DNA from: Sipunculus nudus
Lineage: Eukaryota; Annelida; Sipuncula; Golfingiida; Sipunculidae
DNA: 64,000 nt
NCBI GenBank assembly: GCA_026874595.1
Contig: CM049313.1
Span: 67,698,659 to 67,762,658 of the forward strand
Direction of reading: 5' to 3'
Shown: positions 12,301 to 25,432 of the stretch, piece by piece
How the letters are laid out: the number at the start of each line of letters is the position of its first letter
Position numbering within the stretch: the stretch's first letter is position 1
The notes under the pieces: model-generated
What the model was told of the DNA's origin: nothing
Seen by the model: the letters and a program-made list of their open reading frames with translations, nothing else
The model's database searches: none
Program-made: the position numbers and the translations under genes

Positions 12301-15300
12301 CTATAGACAAGCAAAATTTTGGCCCAATCGGTCAAACGGTTCCCGAGATATGAGCTTGGATGTCTGCAGAGTAAACGTGAATGTAGTCAGCACCACTTGT
12401 CATAAAATGGAGAAAGCTGTCCAGGATGTAAAAACCTGCAAAATTTCAGGTAGATATATCAAACCACTGCTGAGGTATGAGTGATTTTACGCCAAGGCAG
12501 ATGAACAGATGGAAGCTGTGCATAAATGGTTGCAGGTGGCGCCACCAGTTTTGCCTATGATGAAAAACTTATGTGAGATGTATACACATGCAAACTTTTG
12601 GCCCAATCGGTCAAAAGTTCCCGAGATATGAGCTTGGATGTCTGCAGAGTAAACCTGAATGTAGGTGGCGCCACCTGTCATAAAATCGAGAAAGCTGTCC
12701 AGGATGTAAAAACCTGCAAAATTTCAGGTAGATATGTCAAACCACTGCTGAGATATGAGTGAATTTACGCCAAGCAGATGAACAGATGGATGCTGTGCAT
12801 AAATGGTTGCAGGTGGCGCCACCAGTTTTGCCTATGATGAAAAGCTGTGGGAGATCTATACACATGCAAAATTTTGGCCCAATCGGTCAAACAGTTCCCG
12901 AGATATGAGCTTGGATGTCTGCAGAGTAAACGTAAATGTAGGTGGCGCCACCTGACATAAAATCGAGAAAGCTGTCCAAGATGTGTAAACCTGCAAAATT
13001 TCAGGTGGATAAGTCAAACCACTGCTGAGATATGAGTGATTTTATCCCAAGGCAGATGAACAGATGGACGCTGTGCTTAAGTGGTTGCAGATGGCGCCAT
13101 CAGTTTTGCTTATGATGAAGAGCCACGTGAGATCTATAGACAAGCAAAATTTTGGCCCAATCGGTCAAACGGTTCCCGAGATATGAGCTTGGATGTCTGC
13201 AGAGTAAACGTGAATGTAGTCAGCGCCACTTGTCATAAAATGGAGAAAGCTGTCCAAGATGTAAAAACCTGCAAAATTTCAGGTAGATATATCAAACCAC
13301 TGCTGAGGTATGAGTGATTTTACGCCAAGGCAGATGAACAGATGGAAGCTGTGCATAAATGGTTGCAGGTGGCGCAACCAGTTTTGCCTATGATGATAAA
13401 CTTATGTGAGATGTATACAAATGCTAACTTTTGGCCCAATCGGTCAAACAGTTCCCGAGATATGAGCTTGGATGTCTGCAGAGTAAACCTGAATGTAGGT
13501 GGCGCCACCTGTCATAAAATCGAGAAAGCTGTCCAGGATGTAAAAACCTGCAAAATTTCAGGTAGATATGTCAAACCACTGCTGAGATATGAGTGAATTT
13601 ACGCCAAGGCAGATGAACAGATGGATGCTGTGCATAAATGGTTGCAGGTGGCGCAACCAGTTTTGCCTATGATGATAAACTTATGTGAGATGTATACACA
13701 TGCAAACTTTTGGCCCAATCGGTCAAACAGTTCCCAAGATATGAGCTTGGATGTCTGCAGAGTAAACCTGAATGTAGGTGGCGCCACCTGTCATAAAATC
13801 GAGAAAGCTGTCCAGGATGTAAAAACCTGCAAAATTTCAGGTAGATATATCAAACCACTGCTGAGGTATGAGTGATTTTACGCCAAGGCAGATGAACAGA
13901 TGGATGCTGTGCTTACGTGGTTGCAGATGGCGCCATCAGTTTTGCTTATGATGAAGAGCTACGTGAGATCTATAGACAAGCAAAATTTTGGCCCAATCGG
14001 TCAAACGGTTCCCGAGTTTGAGCTTGGATGTATGCAGGGTAAACGTGAATGTAGTCGGCGCCACCTGTCACAAAATCGAGAAAGCTGTCCAAGATGTGTA
14101 AACCTGCAAAATTTCAGGTGGATAAGTCAAACCACTGCTGAGATATGAGTAATTTTATCCCAAGGCAGATGAACAGATGGACGCTGTGCTTAAGTGATTG
14201 CAGATGGCGCCACCAGTTTTGCCTATGATGAAGAGCCACGTGAGATCTATAGACAAGCAAAATTTTGGCCCAATGGGTCAAACGGTTCCCGAGATATGAG
14301 CTTGGATGTCTGCAGAGTAAACGTGAATGTAGTCAGCGCCACTTGTCATAAAATGGAGAAAGCTGTCCAGGATGTAAAAACCTGCAAAATTTCAGGTAGA
14401 TATATCAAACCACTGCTGAGGTATGAGTGATTTTACGCCAAGGCAGATGAACAGATGGAAGCTGTGCATAAATGGTTGCAGGTGGCGCCACCAGTTTTGC
14501 CTATGATGATAAACTTATGTGAGATGTATACACATGCAAATTTTTGGCCCAATCGGTCAAACAGTTCCCGAGATATGAGCTTGGATGTCTGCAGAGTAAA
14601 CCTGAATGTAGGTGGCGCCACCTGTCATAAAATCGAGAAAGCTGTCCAGGATGTAAAAACCTGCAAAATTTCAGGTAGATATGTCAAACCACTGCTGAGA
14701 TATGAGTGAATTTACGCCAAGGCAGATGAACAGATGGATGCTGTGCATAAATGGTTGCAGGTGGCGCCACCAGTTTTGCCTATGGTGAAAAGCTATGTGA
14801 GATCTATACACATGCAAAATTTTGGCCCAATCGGTCAAACAGTTCCCGAGATATGAGCTTGGATGTCTGCAGAGTAAACGTAAATGTAGGTGGCGCCACC
14901 TGACATAAAATCGAGAAAGCTGTCCAAGATGTGTAAACCTGCAAAATTTCAGGTGGATAAGTCAAACCACTGCTGAGATATGAGTGATTTTATCCCAAGG
15001 CAGATGAACAGATGGACGCTGTGCTTAAGTGATTGCAGATGGCGCCATCAGTTTTGCTTATGATGAAGAGCCACGTGAGATCTATAGACAAGCAAAATTT
15101 TGGCCCAATCGGTCAAACGGTTCCCGAGATATGAGCTTGGATGTCTGCAGAGTAAACGTGAATGTAGTCAGCGCCACTTGTCATAAAATGGAGAAAGCTG
15201 TCCAGGATGTAAAAACCTGCAAAATTTCAGGTAGATATATCAAACCACTGCTGAGGTATGAGTGATTTTACGCCAAGGCAGATGAACAGATGGATGCTGT

Positions 15301-17880
15301 GCATAAATGGTTGCAGGTGGCGCAACCAGTTTTGCCTATGATGAAAAACGTATGTGAGATGTATACACATGCAAACTGTTGGCCCAATCGGTCACACAGT
15401 TCCCGAGATATGAGCTTGGATGTCTGCAGAGTAAACCTGAATGTAGGTGGCGCCACCTGTCATAAAATAGAGAACGCTGTCCAGGATGTAAAAACCTGCA
15501 AAATTTCAGGTAGATATGTCAAACCACTGCTGAGATATGAGTGATTTTACGCCAAGGCAGATGAACAGATGGATGCTGTGCATTAATGGTTGCAGGTGGC
15601 GCACCAGTTTTGCCTATGATGAAAAACTTATGTAAGATGTATACATGGTATCGAGAAAGCTGTCCAGGATGTAAAAACCTGCAAAATTTCAGGTAGATAT
15701 ATCAAACCACTGCTGAGGTATGAGTGATTTTACGCCAAGGCAGATGAACAGATGGATGCTGTGCTTACGTGGTTGCAGATGGCGCCATCAGTTTTGCTTA
15801 TGATGAAGAGCTACGTGAGATCTATAGACAAGCAAAATTTTGGCCCAATCGGTCAAACGGTTCCCGAGATATGAGCTTGGATGTATGCAGAGTAAACGTG
15901 AATGTAGTCGGCGCCACCTGTCATAAAATCGATAAAGCTGTCCAAGATGTGTAAACCTGCAAAATTTCAGGTGGATAAGTCAAACCACTGCTGAGATATG
16001 AGTGATTTTCTCCCAAGGCAGATGAACAGATGGAGGCTGTGCTTAAGTGGTTGCAGATGGCGCCATCAGTTTTGCTTATGATGAAGAGCTACGTGAGATC
16101 TATAGACAAGCAAAATTTTGGTCCAATCGGTCAAACGGTTCCCGAGATATGAGCTTGGATGTCTGCAGAGTAAACGTGAATGTAGTCAGCGCCACCTGTC
16201 ATAAAATGGAGAAAGCTGTCCAGGATGTAAAAACCTGCAAAATTTCAGGTAGATATATCAAACCACTGCTGAGGTATGAGTGATTTTACGCCAAGGCAGA
16301 TGAACAGATGGATGCTGTGCATAAATGGTTGCAGGTGGCGCCACCAGTTTTGCCTTTGATGAAAAACTTATGTGAGATGTATACACATGCAAACTTTTGG
16401 CCCAATCGGTCAAACAGTTCCCGAGATATGAGCTTGGATGTCTGCGGAGTAAACCTGAATGCAGGTGGCGCCACCTGTCATAAAATCGAGAAAGCTGTCC
16501 AGGATGTAAAAACCTGCAAAATTTCAGGTAGATATGTCAAACCACTGTTGAGATATGAGTGATTTTACGCCAAGGCAGATGAACAGATGGATGCTGTGCA
16601 TAAATGGTTGCAGGTGGCGCCACCAGTTTTGCCTATGAAGAAAAACTTATGTGAGATGTATACACATGCAAACTTTTGGCCCAATCGGTCAAACAGTTCC
16701 CGAGATATGAGCTTGGATGTCTGCGGAGTAAACCTGAATGCAGGTGGCGCCACCTGTCATAAAATCGAGAAAGCTGTCCAGGATGTAAAAACCTGCAAAA
16801 TTTCAGGTAGATATGTCAAACCACTGCTGAGATATGAGTGAATTTACGCCAAGGCAGATGAACAGATGGATGCTGTGCATAAATGGTTGCAGGTGGCGCC
16901 ACCAGTTTTGCATATGATTAAAAGCTATGTGAGATCTATACACATACAAAATTTTGGCCCAATCGGTCAAACAGTTCCCGAGATATGAGCTTGGATGTCT
17001 GCAGAGTAAACGTAAATGTAGGTGGCGCCACCTGACATGAAAATCGAGAAAGCTGTCCAAGATGTGTTAACCTGCAAAATTTCAGGTAGATATATCAAAC
17101 CACTGCTGAGTAATGAGTGATTTTACGCCGAGGCAGATGAACAGATGGATGCTGTGCATAAATGGTTGCAGGTGGCGCCAGCAGTTTTGCCTATGATGAA
17201 AAACTTATGTGAGATGTATACACATGCAAACTTTTGGCCCAATCGGTCAAACAGTTCCCGAGATATGAGCTTGGATGTCTGCAGAGTAAACGTGAATGTA
17301 GGTGGCGCCACCTGTCATAAAATCTAGAAAGCTGTCCAGGATGTAAAAAACCTGCAAAATTTCAGGTAGATATATCGAACCACTGCTGAGATATGAGTGA
17401 TTTTACGCGAAGGAAGATGAACAGATGGATGCTTTGCATAAATGGTTACAGGTGGCGCCACCAGTTTTGCCTATGATGAAAAGCTATGTGAGATCTATAC
17501 ACATGCAAAACTTTGGCCCAATTGGTCAAACACTTCCCGAGATATGAGCTTGGATGTCTATAGAGTAAAGTAAATGTAGGTGGCGCCACCTGTCATAAAA
17601 TCAAGAAAGCTGTCCAGGATGTATAAACCTGCAAAATTCCAGGTGGAAAAGTCAAACCACTGCTGAGATATGAGTGATATTATCCTAAGGCAGATGAACA
17701 GATGGACGCTGTGCAGAAATGGTTGCAGGTGACGCCACCAGATTTGCCTATGATAAATTTCAGGTGGATAAGTCAAACCACTGCTGAGATATGAGTGATT
17801 TTACCCCAAGGCAGATGAACAGATGGACGCTGTGCATTCATGGTTGCAGGTGGCGCCACCATTTTTAGTGTATGTTATAA
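9321..17880 (+). repeat. Satellite array: ~31 monomers of ~279 bp in a higher-order pattern
   Basis: The phrase 'cagatgaacagatgg' recurs every 277-280 bp from 9438 to about 17812. Three main head types can be told apart: A ('cagttttgcttatgatgaagagc', 'tctatagacaagc'), B ('aacttatgtgagatgtatac') and C ('gaaaagctatgtgagatctatac'), plus A' with 'cttacgtgg'. Order from 9438 is about ABC, ABBA', ABC, ABC, ABBA', ABC, ABbA', ABBC, then irregular. Each monomer is itself an old dimer of ~129- and ~150-bp halves anchored on a 12-bp palindrome, GGTGGCGCCACC or variants. One monomer at 15559-15743 has an internal deletion and those near 17690-17812 are shortened, typical of the array edge. The monomer length is divisible by three, so spurious 62-84 codon frames recur on both strands; they are not genes. 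Confidence 0.95.
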
Positions 17881-18840
17881 AGCTATCAAAGGGCTACATT
17901 TGTGCAAAATCTTTAGCCTGATCGGTCAAACGGTTCCCGAGATATGCGGGTTAATGTGTGGAAACAGACGCACAAATGGACGCTGGGCAGCAAGTCTCAG
18001 AGGTCAATAAAAAATGAGGGTGCAGCATTTCACATGTTTTTTCAAACAGTTGAAAGATATAGTTCCAATAATCTGGGAATTCTGCATCTAAACATTGTGT
18101 CTAGACGTCTAGACGCTGTGTCTAGACGCCTATACACGTTGTCTAGACACCCCCCCCCCCCCCCCCCCCCCCAGAGCCAGGTCAGTTGCCATGTTGATGT
18201 CTGGACCCCACCTGTTTGTACTCAGTGACCTCTTGACTTGGCTGCTCAAACTCAGCATTTTGTCAAATCTGTTTACAAATAGAGAAAGCCTTTTTCAATT
18301 GGTTATAATGCTTTTTTAAAACTGTATTTACCCAATCTATTCTTATAAAACTGGCAGAACCCTACTATAGAATCATTCTTGTAAAGTTTAAACCAATCAG
18401 CTTAACAGTTTCATCATAAACAGTGTATAAGCTAGAAGAGTTTGAAAGTACATTTTCGCTTGTAAAAAATACATCAGTGTAGGTGGCGCCACCAATACGT
18501 TAAAATCAGATATGACATATGTGACAAACATTGGTATAAAATTTGGTGATTATAGCTCAAGCCGTTTCTGAGATTCTAATTTTAGTGTGCTTTTTTGGAC
18601 AGATGACTAAGTTCAACCTCCTGTAACTCGGCCAAAAAATCTCCGAACTAGGACCATTCGAACAAACTTGAGAGAGATTGTTCCAGGGATCATTTCTGTG
18701 AAATATTGGTCAATTTTGTTGGACAGAATCAGAAGAAGATTTTTAAAGGTTTTTAAGCTTCTTCTCTATAAAATCTTAATTAATGCAGATACCCAATAAT
18801 AAGCTCCAGGGCACCAAGTTTCACATGTGACTAATTCTTA
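17881..18840 (+). mobile_element. Right part of the satellite-bearing element with a diverged half-unit
   Basis: From 17845 to about 18005 ('ggtggcgccaccattttta', 'gggctacatttgtgcaaaa', 'gacgcacaa') the sequence parallels 40521-40680, the right part of the second element. Beyond that the two diverge: here lie a run of GTCTAGAC palindromes (18100-18150) and a 22-C tract (18151-18172). A much diverged half-unit appears at 18478-18600 (palindrome GGTGGCGCCACC at 18482, then 'aaaatttggtgattatagctc' and 'tctgagatt'). A clear right terminus like the one at 40863 is not visible. Confidence 0.55.
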
Positions 18841-18985
18841 CGTGTAATTTGGAGCTGCTAGCTTCGACAGTTTCTGACTTACAGCCATGGGCGGCGGAAA
18901 GCCAGCCCTGGACGGCGGACGGCTGACGACGGACGGACGACGCTGCGCCATCGCATAAGGACTCGAAAATAAGGACGAGGCCAAA
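18841..18985. repeat. GC-rich 'gacggacggac' module
   Basis: A short CG-rich stretch with repeated GGACGG/GACGGACG words and 'gctgcgccatcgcataagg'. From memory such modules are common dispersed repeats in mollusc genomes; that is an impression only. No coding potential. Confidence 0.4.
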
Positions 18986-20370
18986 AAAAAAATGGTTATA
19001 AGTCCGTCTCCTGTAATAAATACTGTGCTCAAGGGTCCGTTTTTGAAAATCACGAACACGAACAGAACAAAAAAAAAAGGTGGAAATGTGTTTGATCTGG
19101 CTTTTCCTGGGACGGGCTATGCTTATGACCGGGAAGTCCTTTTGTGTGTCCATACGTCCGTTCATCCGCCACGTTCTTTCTTCAATACTCTTAAAGCAAA
19201 AGCAGTGAAAAATTTACCAAATATTGACACCCGTGTAATGCAATTAGAGAATGTGCGCTGTCAAATTTATGACCAATCGAATTTCTAATATATCTGACTG
19301 TCTGGCGGTGATTTTAGAATTATTATTGCGCGCATCATCTCAAGAACAATTCAAGTAATTGCCATGAAAACTTAATAGACGAGTAACAACTTTCAGATTA
19401 CATGTGCTATCACATTTCAGACTCATCGGAATTCAAATATAGTTGCCAGGCAGCTTTACCTCAAGGTTACCGTTAAAGTAATTCCATTAAAAAGATTACC
19501 TTTGCTTGACAGCAAAGAGAAGTTCTGTCAAATTTCAGACCTATTTGAAATTCAGTATAGCTACCAGGCACATATTCTGAACCTTCGCGTGCATTATTCC
19601 AGTTATCTTTTGAGATATTGCCATTTTTAAGCAATGTCACTTTATTTGCACAAATAAATTTCAAATAGTCTGATTTCCAGTGTGACCAAAGGGATGCCAT
19701 TTTTGTAAACTTTTAAGATCCTTGCTATTGCTAGTTCAATTCATAATTGTAGAATATATAAAATTGTTACTTTTCTGACACACACACACACACACAAAAC
19801 TTTTTCTACGGCCAAAAATACTGCACCTATATAATTTATTACGTCCGTCTGGGGGTTTATGTTTTCTCCAGTGTCTGTTTGTATGTCAGTTGAATTGTTG
19901 GGCTTTTATAAGGATTTCTCAAAAACTTCTGCGCCAGTTTCCGAACAACTGTTTAAAGGCCTTTGTACAAGGAAAAGGAAATAATACAGGTTGTTAACTC
20001 CAAACACATATAAAGGATCCTTGAAAGGACGGTCTGTTCTCAAAAGCGTAGTTTATTTTTGGGTAATTCTAGGATCTTATTAACTATTTGACGATATAAG
20101 AATGATCAATGTAATTATTTTACGGTAGAATACATTAATCAAATTGTTTTCAATTTTTTCTTGTATAATCTCGTTACTATCGGATAGGAATCACATTTTT
20201 GTCGCGACAATTACTTTAAGAATATTCTTTAAAAATGCCCTTTAGCCTATAAAGTAAACGTGCAGATATTCCGCCAGTTTTGTGAAAAATAGTAACATAT
20301 CATGTAAATGGCATTTACTTTGCGACTCTTTTGCCTAAATGTATGCTGATGGACCCTTGGATGGCGTCTT
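18986..20370. other. No recognised gene
   Basis: AT-rich DNA with short frames only. A small (CA)n run lies at about 19780-19796. Nothing else is supported. Confidence 0.5.
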
Positions 20371-21094
20371 GCCGGTGTAATAGGCCAGAATTAACCCCCC
20401 TTATTCTATACCCGGGTATAAACTGGCCTAGGCCAGAATATACCCCGGGTATAAAACGGGCTAGGCTATTTTATACCCCGGGGTATAATCTAGCCCAGTC
20501 TATTTTATACCCCTCTGGGCTGAATTATACCCCCTTGTTGCTTCTAATATCTTTTATATATATATCAATAAAAAACAGCTATGCTTAACACATTAGTTAA
20601 TTTTAATGGACTTAGTCATTGTGTCTGATAAAATAAGAGGTGGTTTCCTTGGGATGGGGGTGGGGGGTGTCCCTGAGGTGGATCGTTGGGTTGGGGGGGG
20701 GGTCTTCCTGAGATTGGTAATCTGAATAATACATTATGGTATTAAACATACTAAATGTATGGAGTGCATCAAAACATATATCTACATACATATACATATA
20801 AATTTAAGAAGATTATAATTATAGTGTGTGTGTTTGTGATTGAAAATGCATGAGAGTACATGTGTTTAACCAGATCGGTTATATCATTTTATGGATAACA
20901 TTAAACTTTGTTATTATATCAACTTTGATACATTAAATAACAGTGAAACCTGATTGCATGTGGGGGTATAATCTGGCCTAGGGGGGTATAAAATAGCCTA
21001 GGCCGGAATATACCCCTGGGTATATTCTAGCCTAGGCTGTTTTATACCCGGGTATAAACTGGGCAGGGGGAATAATCTGGCCTGTTACACCGGC
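20371..21094. mobile_element. Foldback element with long, internally repetitive inverted arms
   Basis: The left arm (20371 to about 20545) starts GCCGGTGTAATAGGCCAGA; the right arm (about 20958 to 21094), read on the minus strand, starts GCCGGTGTAACAGGCCAGA. Both arms are built from short variants of 'ggcctaggc', 'ttataccccgggtataa' and 'aatctggcc', so each arm is also locally self-complementary. The ~410-bp centre is unrelated AT-rich DNA with G-rich tracts at 20655-20701. No target duplication could be fixed. The architecture fits foldback-type non-autonomous DNA transposons. Confidence 0.8.
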
Positions 21095-23525
21095 ACAGTT
21101 GGACAGTACATTCCTCCAAGGTACACTTTCCATGTTCTTATTGCTTCATCCAAAAGGAAACTGTTATCCATCTATTTTGTAAGTGTCATAGGGCAGTCAC
21201 ATTTTATGGACAAATAAAGAATTGGGTTATTAAAGTTGGTATTGATATGCCTCAATTACAGGACAATTTAATATATGTTGGATGTGAGAAAAATGAACTC
21301 AAATGTCTCCTTGATATGGTGATATTAATTTATAAATATGTTTTGTTTAAATATCGTTAGGAAGTTGATGTTCCGTCTTTTGTTACATTTGTTTATCATG
21401 TGGAAAATATGGAATTATTAGAGCGCAAAGTGGCGGAGAAGAAAATGATGTTAGACCTACATGATGACAAATGGGGTAAATTAATTCCTCTGTTAAGGAT
21501 CAGATGATGTGTAATTGAATGTAATAAATATTTAATCCACTATTCTTTGTATAAAAATTATGTCCACTGTCACATGCATAAATTATGTTATATACACTAT
21601 CACATGCATGTTCATCTTTGAGGGTCTGTCGGAGATGAAAAAAAAAACAAAAAAATAAAAAATTATTGAGGTGAAATTATTCTGAGACAACCCTCTGAGA
21701 AGAGAAAAAAAAAAGGTACACTTTCCATGACAATGGTTGCGTGTGGTGTTTGTTGGACAAATAATGACGTCACCAAGACGTAACAATGGTAATTAGTTCG
21801 CGTATGTTTAGTGTGTTAATATTCAGTTCTCAGGCGATGAGAAAGTCGTAAACACTGTAACCTGATTTTTTCATATTTTTGATTATTTGTATCATACGAA
21901 TTAAAGGTAAGGCGTTATATTTTCCACAACCAGTCGGCGAACAGCTCCTGCAACCTTTGGACCAGAAATGTTTAAATACTGCTTCACATGTATGAAAAAT
22001 TATCATGAGGACACGGGTACTTGGACGAACGATAATATTTATTTATACTTATCTGCGCATTTATTTGCAATATCCTTACTCACTCTTGATGGTGGGTGAT
22101 GGACAAAATTTATTCGAGACCATGCCATCAATCAGTCTATAGTTTCGTCATTTTACTCATTCATCTTTCAATTGTACATTTAATATTTAGAAAAAGTTAG
22201 GATAATGCACGTGTCAGTTTCCTCATTGGATAATAATTAATGTTAGCTCATGTTTTTAAATGTTTAAATCATATGTATGTTATGAATCATATGTATGTTA
22301 TGAATATGTATATCATATGTATTTTATGAGATTGTATTGATTTTTATTAAAGATATGCGTTTAACGCACACAGGAGTGCGCTTTAAGTGGATTCCTTGGT
22401 TGTGCGTCAGGTTGCTGAATAAACAACATGGACCCGTTAGGTACGATAGTCATCGGGCCTGGTTTTCACCTGAATTTAAATTAGAGAAAGCGCGTGGTAT
22501 TTCCAGGTCACACAGTCCGGAATCGAAATCTGCATACATAGCGCATACATAGTTAAGCTACCTCTAAACTGATGGAGGTTGTTACCTTCATAAATATTCA
22601 TTGTATACGAGTCGCCTGTAATAAGAGATGTTTTGATCAAATGAAATATTGTAAATAGGTATAACCAATTGATTCGGAACGGCATTCATATTGTAATATT
22701 CCTTTAAAATATATCTAGGGGTCCCCTCCAAGGAATATATTATAATAAACAAGACAACTTTCAAACAATGGACCGTTTCAAGCAAGAATGCCGGGTTTTT
22801 CTGTTAAGAAACTGCTGTTTTACTGTAGCTAATATTTCAGTTAGTTCTGAATTTTTCCGTCACAAAGGTATATCCCCGTTTTTAGCACAGCAACATTCAA
22901 TAGGAGTAAAAATTGTACTGATAATTTGTAAGAATTAATAACCGACCAGCTGGTGCTTATCAGAATAGTATTGTACGTGGTTTTCGTTTGTGACCCTGGA
23001 TGTAAATGTCGATTTGGTTTAATGATGAGAGCCTAGGAGAAAGACATAATACAGAGAAATATTTATAGAAAATATAATTTTATACGGCTTATATAAATGA
23101 TTCTGATAAAGAAATCAGAAATGTAAAGCTGCGCTATAAATGTTTTCCATATAAGTGCAATTTGTATTTTCATATTATTAGTGGTCAAATAAATATTTTG
23201 TAAGCAGTGCGTATTGTAATACATAAACAGTGGCAGAAAAATTTATTTACTCCGATAGCTGATGTCCAGTGATGGTTTTATTAAAGTAAACTGAATTTTC
23301 GAGATAGCGGCCTGGAACAAAAGCATTCTGAATCGAGTTGACCAAGTTCTGCAAAACCTTTCGCAAACGATACTAGAATTAAACACAGAATCGTGCGATA
23401 TAATGTCTGAACATATTTATAGTTTTACAATTCTAATTAATGTTCCAACGCGTAAGAAAACATAATAGAACACAGCCGTCGTAAATATAATCCATGTCCC
23501 ACATGTCCCCCCTACCTACTGAAAT

Positions 23526-23529
<4 letters not shown>
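21095..23529. other. No recognised gene
   Basis: AT-rich, short frames only. A small local repeat of 'catatgtatgttatgaat' lies at 22270-22325. I see no RNA gene or transposon end. Confidence 0.5.

Positions 23530-23597
<68 letters not shown>
23530..23597. repeat. (AT)n microsatellite
   Basis: About 68 bp of AT dinucleotide that abuts the left end of the inverted-repeat element starting at 23598. Confidence 0.97.
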
Positions 23598-23600
<3 letters not shown>

Positions 23601-23900
23601 GAGGCCCAGATTAGAATCTGGCCCAATTTAAAACTGGGCCAGCCCAGATCAAATTTTGATTTGGACCGGCCCAGATCAAAATTCTAATCTGGGCCAGACC
23701 AGTTTTAAACTGGGCCAGACCAGATTACAATTTTGATCTGGGCTGGACCAGATTACAATTCTGTGGTGAAGACTTCAGGATTTAAATCTGGTCTGGACTG
23801 ATTTTAAGCTAGGCCAGCCCATCTGGGCCGGTCCAAATCAAAATTTTGATCTGGGCTGGCTCAGTTTTAAATTGGGCCAGATTCTAATCTGGGCCTCGAC
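23598..23900. mobile_element. MITE with long near-perfect terminal inverted repeats
   Basis: Left end GTCGAGGCCCAGATTAGAAT and the minus-strand reading of the right end are the same for about 60 bp, with the pattern continuing inward in variants of 'ctgggccagaccag' and 'gatcaaaattttgatctgg'. The whole 303-bp element can fold into a cruciform. It is inserted in (AT)n-type sequence on the left and 'atatacat' on the right, so a TA-rich target is likely but an exact duplication cannot be separated from the microsatellite. No coding capacity. Confidence 0.85.
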
Positions 23901-24413
23901 ATATACATATTCCAGCAGGCCTGATTGAAACGAATTCACGTGTCTCTGATTTTATTAAAACCTACACCAGGATACAATTCATCAAATGAATCAGGACTAA
24001 TTGAAAACATTCCCCAGGGGAGCATAATAACTCCTTACTGGGGCCGAAAATCGTGGCATGTATAAAAAAAGGACAGTATCAATATTCCGATACGCTTTGC
24101 ATATTGCATTCGCTGTATCGATAAGAAAACAATGACTGCTAACAAATAAGGATATATGTCTATATTAAACTATAACATTGAAAACTTATAAAACTACAGC
24201 CACTTTATATTTGTTGATTATGTTAATACTAAAAGAAGACAAATATTTTGCAATATGTTCGACTGGATATGAAATGTATATACGCATGACAGGACCTCGA
24301 TTCGTCTGAAAGATACAAGGGGAAAACTACTGACATGAAACATGTTTGCTGAAATATTATGAGGGGGACATTCCACCGGAGTACAGATGCTTGCTGACCC
24401 TTCTACACCATCT

Positions 24414-24584
24414 AGGATATGGATAGTGCCGCTCATGACAATGAGGAGAGGATATTCTTAATACCATTTTCCAACACTCAATAAGGAATATATATATTTG
24501 GTGATGAAAGTAAATTTGGCTCAGTGTTCAACACTTTTAGATATGAACTTTCAAGATAATTCTTTAGGCTTACATCCACGATGA
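24414..24584 (+). repeat. Duplicated segment X, copy 1
   Basis: From 'aggatatggatagtgcc' to 'ttacatccacgatga' this segment is repeated at 26046-26205 with roughly one difference in ten and a few small gaps. Nothing in it looks coding. See the interleaved duplication at 25935-26318. Confidence 0.8.
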
Positions 24585-25432
24585 TTCATTAAGGTCATTA
24601 AAGCAAGCAATATCCTACATTGTTTAATTATGAGATGCGCAGTTGAAAGATTATAGAGGTAGAAGGAAGACACTATAAAATCGAAAACGGAAATTTAATC
24701 ACGAAAGCGCTGTGTAGAAAAGTATGCGTTTTATATCCCTTAAAAGTCCCCTTTATACTTTTTCCTCATCCCTAAAAATTTAGAGGTACATGCGCCCCTT
24801 CCCCTCCTGAAAAGCCTGAAAGGCCCATGTTACTAACGTTCCTCATTATTGATGAAATTGAACTCGTATTACAGCTGTTACCATTAAATTATTTATATTT
24901 TATTCTGTGGTCAAAGTAGAACAAATTTTTTCGCTTTAAATACATTTCTCCTTTACTTGTTTCAAATATACCGGGTAAAGGTTACTCGGAACTTCATATA
25001 AGACATCAGACGAAATATGTCCAAAGCCTTGGGAAAATTTAAAAAAAACTCAGGAAATGTGATTAATTCTTGGAATAATATTCCAGGAAAAGTACAATAA
25101 ACTGTATAATTTCATGACATGAAAACAACCTATGCTTTTCCCGACCAGCTACAAAAAAAATCGATGGTTATTGATATTCAGTAGTCTATTCATTACATGA
25201 GGTTTAGGGAAAAAGGTTAGGAAAATGTGTCTGCCCACATATAACGTTTCTTAAGCCGTTTATCAAATGACAAATCCAGCGCATCCTTTGAAATGATTAC
25301 CTATCCACCACAAAGAAACCAGTGCAGCCTACGGAGGGTACGGCTCGAGATTATGATAAAAAATTATAAATATGCCTGCTTTTAATGACATTATATATAA
25401 AATACAAATTAAATCAGTTGGTTTTAGCCAAG
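24585..25432. other. No recognised gene
   Basis: AT-rich sequence with only short frames and no visible repeat structure. Confidence 0.5.

Noticed and set aside
9467-17327. Repeated 62-84 codon frames on both strands with near-identical peptides
   Set aside because: They come from a satellite monomer whose length is divisible by three. Every frame is closed by stops within each monomer and both strands are equally open.
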